Assembly (NCBI RefSeq): GCF_002259595.1
Contig: NZ_MWWU01000004.1
Coordinates: forward strand, 1 to 64,000
Reading direction: 5' to 3'
Source of the DNA: Aeriscardovia aeriphila
Lineage (GTDB): Bacteria > Actinomycetota > Actinomycetes > Actinomycetales > Bifidobacteriaceae
Length of the DNA: 64,000 bases
Both the position numbers and the translations under genes were made by a program. A model generated the notes under the pieces. That model was not told the DNA's origin. It did no database searches and was given only the letters and a program-made list of their open reading frames with translations. Below, piece by piece: positions 15,817 through 22,890 of the stretch. Within the stretch, counting starts at the first letter, position 1. Each line of letters opens with the position of its first letter.

Positions 15817-17616
15817 TCACACGATCTTGGGCATACTTGTCGTCAAGCTCGTCGTCACATGAATCTGCAGAATTTTCGCACCTGCATGAACAGATGTCAT
15901 TTTGAGCGTCACCGTTCGCTCATCAGCATCCGCCTCATCATTGTCGGTAATGACCGACGGCGATTTAATCGGGCAGATGGCAAATTCGTCAAAATTCATG
16001 CCAGCAGACTCAACAAGCTTGCGCGCTGCGAGCAAACTGGGCTGATAATCTTGACGTGCGATAACCCGAGATGCAGGAACTCCCAACGCTTGCTCAATGA
16101 TGGTGTACAAGCGCTGCTCGACGCTGCGGTGAGTATCCATCGTCGCGACCTCATCAGCCGAGGGAGCATGAGCAGGCCCGTGAGCGCGAGCAGACTTCAA
16201 GAACTCAAGCAAGCCATCGAGTTGAGGAGCCAAAGCTTCTCCCCCGTCTCGGTAAAGGTTACCAATGAGAGGCTCACGCAAACCACGTTCACGCGCACGA
16301 GTACGCAGCTGCTCGGTTTCGTCGTCTTCTCCGCTCCACAAGTTGAGCAGTGGGAAGGCTGGTAATCCTACTTTTTCCATGCGTTGGATGTTGAAGTCGT
16401 AGCGCCAGCCGAGTTCTTCGTTGTTCCAGGTGGAGGCGCGGGAGACGACGACGCAGCAGGTTGGCCAGGGGGCTTTGTAGAAGGGCGTGGCGAGGTCAAT
16501 CCACTTTTCTGCTCCGGCGTCTGCTCCGTAGCCTGCTTCGATGATGACGACGTCGTGCAGGCTTTGAGCGAGTTTCATCACGCTAATAGAAGGAAGGCCG
16601 AGGGATACGTTCCCGAAGGGGCCTGCGTGAATGTAGACGGGTGAGCCTTGGCGTGAGCGGGTGAGCACGGGGTTGAGAGCGTCACCGAGAACCGTCATAA
16701 TGCGGTCGATGTCGACGACTTCGCTAGCGAGGATGGCTTTTCCTGTTGAAGATTGGCCGACGATCATGTGTGCGATACGTTCTGCCATTTCTGCGCGAGA
16801 GTTGGACAGGACGACGATTTGCATCAGTTCGCTGGCTGGTGTGATGACTGTTTTTTCTTCGAGGTCTCCCCTGGTCCCCGTTTCTTTGTTGATCTGATGA
16901 TCGACGAGAATGTGGCGTAGTGAGCGGCTGGGCAGTTCGGATACGCGAGGCATGAGAATGGTGGCAAGGCGGTCTGGCTCTTCGTCATGCATTTTCTCCG
17001 CTCGGGAGACGATGAGGTTTTGTGCAGTTTCGATTTTGGCCATTTCGCCGTACAAGCCCCAGTCGGTGAGGTTGACTTGTTCGAGGCTGGAGACTCCGCC
17101 GCCTGAAGCTCCTCCTTTTGAGCCTGCTGCGGTGATTCCCATGGATGGTTGGCGTAAGACTGCTGCAGCGTCGATTCCTCTGGCACGCAAGGCGTCGGTC
17201 AGGGCGATGACTGCGGTGGTTTTGCCTTCGCCGCGGCTTGCTTTGAGTGGTGTGTCGGAGGTGACGAGCACAATCTGGCCTGTTTTCCCTCTTACCTGCT
17301 TGTTGGCGAGTGCTTCGAGCCAGCCGTAGGCGTCGATTTTGAAGTTGAGACCGTAAGGTTGGGTAAAGTCAGCAAGATTTTCAGCGATGTCACGTTGTTT
17401 CACCATGGTTGTGAGAGCAGAGTTGAGGTAGCTTCGCAGTGCGCGAGCTTGTGTTTGGTGAAGCTCGTGGAGAGTTTGCTGGTGTAGCTCTGCTGGGTGA
17501 GAAGCCTGCTGGAGTGGTGACGATGCTGAATTGACTGACATAGTGTTCACTGTGTTTGGGATAGTTCCTTTCTCTGCCGCAGTGTTGTGCACTGTGGGTG
17601 TGAGCTGTTCTCTCAC
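15817..17616 (-). CDS. fhs: Formate-tetrahydrofolate ligase homologue, divergent
   Basis: This 599-aa protein resembles formate-tetrahydrofolate ligase, which makes 10-formyl-THF from formate, THF and ATP. Seen are a P-loop-like GEGKTT near residue 115, the glycine-rich block GSKGGASGGG that stands for the family's KGGAAGGG signature, and HAGPFGNVSLG for the usual GGPFANIAHG. Several normally fixed positions differ, including the VATVRALK block, which here reads VVVSRASTW. It also has a longer N-terminus. It may therefore have drifted in activity. The start is a GTG with AAGGAC upstream; an ATG 25 codons later is possible. It stands alone on the minus strand. Confidence 0.8.
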   Translation of the reverse strand: MREQLTPTVHNTAAEKGTIPNTVNTMSVNSASSPLQQASHPAELHQQTLHELHQTQARALRSYLNSALTTMVKQRDIAENLADFTQPYGLNFKIDAYGWLEALANKQVRGKTGQIVLVTSDTPLKASRGEGKTTAVIALTDALRARGIDAAAVLRQPSMGITAAGSKGGASGGGVSSLEQVNLTDWGLYGEMAKIETAQNLIVSRAEKMHDEEPDRLATILMPRVSELPSRSLRHILVDHQINKETGTRGDLEEKTVITPASELMQIVVLSNSRAEMAERIAHMIVGQSSTGKAILASEVVDIDRIMTVLGDALNPVLTRSRQGSPVYIHAGPFGNVSLGLPSISVMKLAQSLHDVVIIEAGYGADAGAEKWIDLATPFYKAPWPTCCVVVSRASTWNNEELGWRYDFNIQRMEKVGLPAFPLLNLWSGEDDETEQLRTRARERGLREPLIGNLYRDGGEALAPQLDGLLEFLKSARAHGPAHAPSADEVATMDTHRSVEQRLYTIIEQALGVPASRVIARQDYQPSLLAARKLVESAGMNFDEFAICPIKSPSVITDNDEADADERTVTLKMTSVHAGAKILQIHVTTSLTTSMPKIV

Positions 17617-17687
17617 AACAGCTTGTCCTTGGTGAGATTACCACTGGAAAAAGAGGAAGAAGAAAAACGTTATCGAAGCGTAACAAA

Positions 17688-17718
17688 AGTGCTCAGCGTG
17701 GTAGACGCTGAGCACTTC
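17688..17718 (-). terminator. Terminator of the dipeptidase gene
   Basis: A perfect 13-bp inverted repeat (AAGTGCTCAGCGT) with a 5-base loop is followed on the minus strand by TTTTGTT. It lies about 150 bp after the dipeptidase stop codon. Confidence 0.85.
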
Positions 17719-17805
17719 ATCATGTTCGCAGTGGCAAGCAAACCTTCTTCTGACTACTGCTCAGTTATCGGATGAGTAACCCGTCCGTTTTCTGATCAGC
17801 TTTGT

Positions 17806-17876
17806 GATCCGTTTTGCAACTGGTTATCCGATTGGTTTGCCATCGGTTATCCGATCAGTTTCCCGATCAGTTATCG
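17806..17876. repeat. Three imperfect 23-24 bp tandem repeats
   Basis: Units at 17806-17829, 17830-17852 and 17853-17876 share the pattern GAT..GTTT...GGTTATCC. A fourth related piece (CAGTTATCGGATGAG) lies at 17762-17776. The last unit overlaps the final codons and stop of the dipeptidase gene. Confidence 0.75.
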
Positions 17877-19402
17877 GAGAGGAAGAAGCCGTTGCGCATA
17901 TGCATCGAGGTGGTGTACAGCACGGAGTCGAGCAATGCTTCGGTATCTTTCTTCAACTGAGTGGCAATCTTGTTGTTTGCTGCTTCGAGGAGCTTTTGCA
18001 CCTCGGGAAGCTCAAGGTTGTCGAAATCGGTGGAATCGACGAGCTGGGCTGCGGCTTTATCCGTTGCGCTCAACACCTGGTGGCCAAAGGCCAAGGTCTT
18101 CTCCTGGTAGCGCTCGAGATGAGCCAGGTTGTCCTTGAAGTGAGCGTCAGCAAGTGCTGCGATCACGCGGTTTGCCCAGTAATAGTTTTCGGTTGTCACG
18201 CGGGCAGTGGTGTTTTCCAAGTACTCAGGAGTGCTCAGAACATTGGTGTAGTACGGCATGATCGTGTTGAATGGGTTGGAGCCCATGGCGATCCACTGCA
18301 CGGCGCGGAATGCGGCTGGCTTGTCAGCGCGAACTTCCATGACGGACAGTTGAGACTGACGGTTAATGCCGATCGGGCGGTACATGCCACGAGTCTGTGC
18401 TGTACCACGGTTGTCGTACGGGTCGAATGCTGTTCCCTGGTAGTGGGAGCTCAACACGTACTTGATGTCCTCAATGGTAATCTTGCGCTCTGGCTGGCGA
18501 GCCCATGGAATGTCGTTGCTCTCCGGGGAGTGGAGGGCTTCAGCAGTATCCCAATCCTCATCGTAAGGGTTCAAGAAGCGCTGCATGAACCACGCGCGAG
18601 GAGTGTTGTAAACGTGGTCAGTGTCGGAGTGAGAGCCGAAAGCGTCACGCGGGTTAATGTGGCCAGTGTCACCATCTACTGACAAGTTGAGGTGGTTTTC
18701 TTCGATGAACTCGCGCAGATCAGCAGAGCACATGTTCTCCGCTTGATCGGAGAAGGCATCATCGAGGTCGAAGTCGTCAATTCCCAGCTGGTTTGGCATG
18801 GTCACATAGCAGTCATCAGGAACGCGACGAGCAATCCAGTGGTGACCACCCACAGTTTCCAACCACCAAATGTCGTTTTCATCGCTGAAAGCAACACCAT
18901 TCATTTCATAGGTGCCATACTTTTCGAGCAGTTCGCCCAGCCTGAGCACACCTTCGCGAGCTGAGTGGATGAAAGGCAGAACGAGAGTGACGAAATCTTC
19001 CTCACCGATACCGCCAGCCTGTTCAGCAACATAACCTGGCTCGCCCTCTTTGCCCTGAGCTGGCTGGAGCTCAACGAAAGGATCAGCTCCGCGCACACGC
19101 TCATTGGTGGTCAGAGTTTCGGTGGCGCTCATGGCAACATTGGCTGCATTGATGCCTGCTTCACCCCAAATACCTTCGTTGAGAATAGCATTCGGCGTTT
19201 GAGTAAAGCGCATAGCCCCTTGTGGCAACGGCACTTCAACGTGAGAGAGAACAGAACGGTAAACCTTGGGCAGTTGCTGCGGCTCAACAACCTCAAAACG
19301 CTTCGGGTTAAACTCACCGTTGGCGGAGTCCTCATTACGGGCGATGATCGGTGCGCCATCGTAGCTGGCAGCTTTACCGACAAGAATAGTGGTGCACGCC
19401 AT
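17867..19402 (-). CDS. Dipeptidase, peptidase family C69
   Basis: This 511-aa protein belongs to the C69 (PepD-like) dipeptidases, N-terminal nucleophile hydrolases that cleave a wide range of dipeptides. The mature enzyme uses the cysteine of MACTTILVGKAASYDG; ARNEDS follows near residue 25. I start at the ATG at 19402, which has GAAGGAAG in front; an open frame extends 42 codons upstream but lacks family similarity and contains odd composition. Downstream there is a terminator at 17688-17718. Cytoplasmic; no signal peptide. Confidence 0.92.
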   Translation of the reverse strand: MACTTILVGKAASYDGAPIIARNEDSANGEFNPKRFEVVEPQQLPKVYRSVLSHVEVPLPQGAMRFTQTPNAILNEGIWGEAGINAANVAMSATETLTTNERVRGADPFVELQPAQGKEGEPGYVAEQAGGIGEEDFVTLVLPFIHSAREGVLRLGELLEKYGTYEMNGVAFSDENDIWWLETVGGHHWIARRVPDDCYVTMPNQLGIDDFDLDDAFSDQAENMCSADLREFIEENHLNLSVDGDTGHINPRDAFGSHSDTDHVYNTPRAWFMQRFLNPYDEDWDTAEALHSPESNDIPWARQPERKITIEDIKYVLSSHYQGTAFDPYDNRGTAQTRGMYRPIGINRQSQLSVMEVRADKPAAFRAVQWIAMGSNPFNTIMPYYTNVLSTPEYLENTTARVTTENYYWANRVIAALADAHFKDNLAHLERYQEKTLAFGHQVLSATDKAAAQLVDSTDFDNLELPEVQKLLEAANNKIATQLKKDTEALLDSVLYTTSMHMRNGFFLSDN

Positions 19403-19423
19403 ATTCTTTCTTCCTTCATTCTG

Positions 19424-19535
19424 TTTCTTGAGATTATCAGCGCGGAACACATGCAACACACTGCACTTCTGCACATCTGGACTGCACTGCACTCCATCCG
19501 TACTGCACTCGCGCTGGTAATCTTGCAAAATTTCT
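19424..19535. repeat. Inverted pair of the dispersed GATTAYCAG repeat
   Basis: GATTATCAG (19432-19440) and CTGGTAATC (19514-19522) face each other across about 75 bp upstream of the dipeptidase gene. The left copy is identical over 24 bases to the one at 43703-43726. Between them CTGCAC occurs five times (19461-19508). The pair probably lies in the dipeptidase 5' region. Confidence 0.75.
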
Positions 19536-19605
19536 TACCTCTTCCAGCCTAATAGCCCGGCTGGTCGTTTCCTCTGACAAGGTGAAACCAGTAATGACGC
19601 GTGTT

Positions 19606-20151
19606 TCACTGCCGACCGACAAGGTACAGCCATGCTGGATCGTTAATCTGTGCCTTGTTGAGCTCGTGATACATCTGATTAAGCCAGAAGCCTTGCCCCA
19701 GCTCAAGCGGCTGCTCGCTCTCCCACACCATGAGCTTGTAGTAATGGTCGGCATCTGGTGGCTGAGGCCCAACATAATGCATATACACCTGAGGATTATC
19801 AGAGCCGATCATGCTTCCTGCCGTTGAGTTTCTTCCACACAAGGCTTCAGGAACCATCGACATCATCATGCGAGAGAAGTCCTCTGGAATTTCCACTGCT
19901 TGAGCATCGTTCATGTCAAACATCAGCGCATCAACGGGAACATTTGCTACTGCCCAGTGAATCCACTGGAATCCACACACTGGGATAGCATCATCATCCA
20001 CCAACGCCCAATGCAAATACTGCGTACCAGGTTTGAGCTGGTCAACATAGAAGGGGAATGACATAATCGCCATCCCATCTTCCTGCAATGGTGCAGGAGC
20101 ATGTTTGCTGTATTGGTCAGGAATCACAGAAAAATCAGTTGTAACGCGCAT
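19606..20151 (-). CDS. YbhB/YbcL family PEBP-like protein
   Basis: This 181-aa protein has the phosphatidylethanolamine-binding-protein fold signature of the bacterial YbhB/YbcL group: HWALVDDDA (near residue 47), IHWAVANVP and the ligand-pocket motif YVGPQPPDADHYY near residue 130. The bacterial family has no settled function. A -10-like GATAAT at 20158-20163 with TTGTAG 17 bp upstream would start the RNA exactly at the ATG, so the mRNA may be leaderless. The gene diverges from the GATase gene; 59 bp separate the two starts. Confidence 0.88.
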   Translation of the reverse strand: MRVTTDFSVIPDQYSKHAPAPLQEDGMAIMSFPFYVDQLKPGTQYLHWALVDDDAIPVCGFQWIHWAVANVPVDALMFDMNDAQAVEIPEDFSRMMMSMVPEALCGRNSTAGSMIGSDNPQVYMHYVGPQPPDADHYYKLMVWESEQPLELGQGFWLNQMYHELNKAQINDPAWLYLVGRQ

Positions 20152-20197
20152 ATTCTTATTATCTCTCAGCCCTCGCCTGACTACAAAAGAAAAAACT

Positions 20198-20203
20198 ATA
20201 CTA
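20198..20203 (+). promoter_or_regulatory. -10 box of the GATase gene
   Basis: TATACT ends seven bases before the ATG, which would place the transcript start at or one base before the start codon. AGGGG overlaps it but is only three bases from the ATG, too close for a normal ribosome site. The -35 box is weak. Confidence 0.6.
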
Positions 20204-20210
20204 GGGGACC

Positions 20211-20978
20211 ATGAAGCACGAAGACCCCATACAGATTGCCATTATTCAGCATGTCGACCACGAAGGACCAGGCCTCATCCTGAGATGGGCCGAAGAACAG
20301 AACGCTTCTTATGATCTTTACCATCCCGCTGATGACTGTATTCTTCCGGATTGGCAAAAACTTTCTGGCAAGCGCAGCCTTCTTATTATTCTCGGTGGAC
20401 CAATGAACACCACTGATAATCTCAAGTGGCTGAAGCAAGAACGCACACTGATCAACAATTGCCTTGCTCATGGAGTTGCTGTACTCGGAATTTGTTTAGG
20501 CGCTCAACAGCTTGCTACAACCCTCGGTGCAGCAGTGCTTCCCGCACCTTACAAAGAGGTAGGTTGGGCACCCATTGAACGCACTAGCTCTATAATTCCA
20601 GGCATCCCACCACAGCTGATAGCATTACATTGGCATGAGCAGATGTTCCGTATTCCTGCTGGTGCTGAGCTCCTCTTCTCCTCTCAGCTCGTAACCAACC
20701 AAGGTTTTGCCTGTGAAAAAGGAAAAGTCAATGTCACTTTCCGCTCACCGCTCATATCTCAGGAGAGTGTCACCAGTTCGAAAGCTCGAGCAGTAGGTCT
20801 GCAATTCCACATCGAGCAGGATCATGATGCCGTTCGCGAGATCGTCGCACACGACGGCGGTTATGCGAACATCGACAACGCTTTGAACCAGAGCAGCTCC
20901 TCTATCCTTGCCTATGATCACCCCAACGATGCCTATCCAGCGCTGTGCAGCATTTTAAACTGGCTCATACACGAGTGA
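20211..20978 (+). CDS. Class I glutamine amidotransferase domain protein
   Basis: This 255-aa protein is a stand-alone class I glutamine amidotransferase (GuaA-N-like/YfeJ-type). The nucleophile elbow GICLGAQ has C95; LGGPMNTTD near residue 61 is the oxyanion strand; HWHEQMF and QFHIEQ supply the conserved histidines, including the one of the Cys-His-Glu triad. Such proteins are often annotated GMP synthase but lack the synthase domain. The acceptor substrate is unknown. It ends six bases before the convergent holB stop, with no clear terminator between them. Confidence 0.85.
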   Translation: MKHEDPIQIAIIQHVDHEGPGLILRWAEEQNASYDLYHPADDCILPDWQKLSGKRSLLIILGGPMNTTDNLKWLKQERTLINNCLAHGVAVLGICLGAQQLATTLGAAVLPAPYKEVGWAPIERTSSIIPGIPPQLIALHWHEQMFRIPAGAELLFSSQLVTNQGFACEKGKVNVTFRSPLISQESVTSSKARAVGLQFHIEQDHDAVREIVAHDGGYANIDNALNQSSSSILAYDHPNDAYPALCSILNWLIHE

Positions 20979-20984
20979 GCTCAT

Positions 20985-22142
20985 CTAGCGTTTAAACGGT
21001 GGGATGAGAGTGCACAGCATGGCTTCGAGGTCGAGAAGTGGTGCACCGTTGCCTTGGATGCGACGGCGTGCTACTTCCACAGCCTCGAGCCTCTGTGTAG
21101 CCTCAGAGCGAGTGAGCTTGACGGCTAGCTGCTGAAGCTGAGCATTATTCTCTAAGTTCACTATTCCCACGGACTCGAGTGCATCATTGTGAATGACGCT
21201 GATATCGCGGTATACCGAGGAAATATCGGTGAGAATGCGGTCAATGATGTCGCGATAGCTGCGCGTTACTTCGCGCTTTTTCTCATCGGCTTTGCCAATC
21301 CTGTTGTATTGAGGGCGAAGTGCAGCAGGGACAGGCTTCTTCTCCTCTAAGCCATTCTTGCGTTTAAACTCTAGCTGTTGCTTCTCAACGCGTTCGTCGA
21401 CGGTTTGCTGGGCCTGTGCTTTCGCATCCTCATCAATCTGGCGAGCCAGCAACACTGCATCTGAGGAACGCGTCATGCTGATCACGCCAGAAATCATGTT
21501 TGCCCTGGTTGCCAACATGTCGCGATGCGTGGCATACAAGCTCGCAATTCCAATATGGCCTTGAGAGATTCTGGCAATCTGAGCGGTTTGAGAAGAAGTG
21601 AGATCAGGGTAGCGGCGAGTAAGGAAAGCCGCGATGTCTTTTGCTTGAGGAACAGCCAGCGTCACCAGCCGGCAGCGAGAGCGAATGGTTGGCAAAACAT
21701 CCTGGGCAGAAGGAGCGCACAGCAGCCAAATCGTGTGCTCGGCAGGCTCTTCGACTGACTTGAGCAGCACATTCGTTGTGCGTTCACTCATGCGATCCAC
21801 ATCTTCAATAATGAAGATTTTCCACTGGCCAACAGAAGGCATCTGCTCCGATTCCGCCACCAGTGCGCGCACATCGTCAATGCCGATTGTCACTGCTTGT
21901 GTTGTCAGAACACGCACGTCTGGGAAGCTGCCCAACTCAATTTGGTGGCATACCTCGCAGGTACCGTCCCCACCATTGGGGCATTCCAAAGCTTGAGCGA
22001 AGTCGCGAGCAAGAACAGAGCGCCCCGAGCCGGGAGGGCCAACAAAAAGCCAGGATTGCGCAAGAGCCTGCGGCTGGTCAATCACTTTTTGCAAGCGCGC
22101 GACGACAGACTGCTGGCCAACAATGTTATCCCACACACTCAT
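20985..22142 (-). CDS. holB: DNA polymerase III subunit delta'
   Basis: This 385-aa clamp-loader subunit has an AAA+ domain: WLFVGPPGSGRS (P-loop near residue 36), the zinc-binding cluster with CPNGGDGTCEVC, the Walker B-like IFIIEDVDRM and the SRC motif in TIRSRCRL. I start at the ATG at 22142, behind GGAAGGA; the in-frame GTG six codons upstream is less likely. It is the third gene of topA-tmk-holB, 58 bp after tmk. A Lys/Glu-rich insertion of about 50 residues (residues ~250-300) looks flexible. Confidence 0.95.
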   Translation of the reverse strand: MSVWDNIVGQQSVVARLQKVIDQPQALAQSWLFVGPPGSGRSVLARDFAQALECPNGGDGTCEVCHQIELGSFPDVRVLTTQAVTIGIDDVRALVAESEQMPSVGQWKIFIIEDVDRMSERTTNVLLKSVEEPAEHTIWLLCAPSAQDVLPTIRSRCRLVTLAVPQAKDIAAFLTRRYPDLTSSQTAQIARISQGHIGIASLYATHRDMLATRANMISGVISMTRSSDAVLLARQIDEDAKAQAQQTVDERVEKQQLEFKRKNGLEEKKPVPAALRPQYNRIGKADEKKREVTRSYRDIIDRILTDISSVYRDISVIHNDALESVGIVNLENNAQLQQLAVKLTRSEATQRLEAVEVARRRIQGNGAPLLDLEAMLCTLIPPFKR

Positions 22143-22200
22143 GTTGTTCCTTCCCTGCACTCTTCTGTGCTTGCGCCCGTTTCCCTACCTTCGGTCTGCT

Positions 22201-22890
22201 TTAGCGTGTTGGAGACAGGAGTTTTCGCACGTCGCCACACAGCTCGTTGTGAATCTGGCCGATCGTTTGGCTCGCGTCGATTACGCAGAAACGCTCAGGA
22301 TGCGCGGCTGCGAGGGATAAGAAGGCTTCGCGGGTACGTTGGTGGAAACTTTCTTTCTCTGCTTCCAACCGATCTGGCTGCTCGCCCCTGATTAAGGCCA
22401 CTCGACGGTGCGATTCTTCCACACTCATGTCGAGCAGGTAGGTTCTGCTTGGCCACAAATTCCCTGTTGCGAGTTGCGACATGGCGAGAATTTGGTTGCT
22501 GCTCAGCTCGCGGCCTCCTGCTTGGTAGGCCAGGGAGGAGTCGATGTAGCGGTCTGAGATTACCACTGCTCCCCTGTTCAGAGCTGGCGCGATAACTTCG
22601 TGCACGTGTTGGGCCCTGTCGGCAGCGTAGAGCAGTGCTTCCGCTCGCGGGGATACAGCTGCTGCTGTGTGTTCTGGGTTGAGCAGGAGTGTGCGGATTG
22701 CTCGGCCAAGTGCAGTGTCGCCTGGTTCGAAGGTAGTAACTACTTCTCGGCCATATTCTTCTCTGATCCATTGGGCGAGCATGTTCACTTGTGTGGTTTT
22801 GCCCACTCCGTCGATGCCTTCAAAGGTGAGGAAGAGGCCTGATGGTTCGCTCGTTGCTGCACTCACGTTGTTCTCCTCAGCCATGCTCAC
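22201..22890 (-). CDS. tmk: Thymidylate kinase
   Basis: This 229-aa enzyme phosphorylates dTMP to dTDP. It has the P-loop FEGIDGVGKTT near residue 23, the DR(Y/X) motif in VISDRYIDSSLAYQ and a LID region with RGEQPDRLE. The first codon is GTG and overlaps the topA stop by four bases (GTGA); the ATG two codons later is equally plausible. It forms an operon with topA upstream and holB downstream. Confidence 0.95.
   Translation of the reverse strand: MSMAEENNVSAATSEPSGLFLTFEGIDGVGKTTQVNMLAQWIREEYGREVVTTFEPGDTALGRAIRTLLLNPEHTAAAVSPRAEALLYAADRAQHVHEVIAPALNRGAVVISDRYIDSSLAYQAGGRELSSNQILAMSQLATGNLWPSRTYLLDMSVEESHRRVALIRGEQPDRLEAEKESFHQRTREAFLSLAAAHPERFCVIDASQTIGQIHNELCGDVRKLLSPTR

Noticed and set aside
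17867-19528. Dipeptidase with 42 extra N-terminal residues
   Set aside because: The catalytic cysteine must be close to the N-terminus, and GAAGGAAG marks the ATG at 19402.
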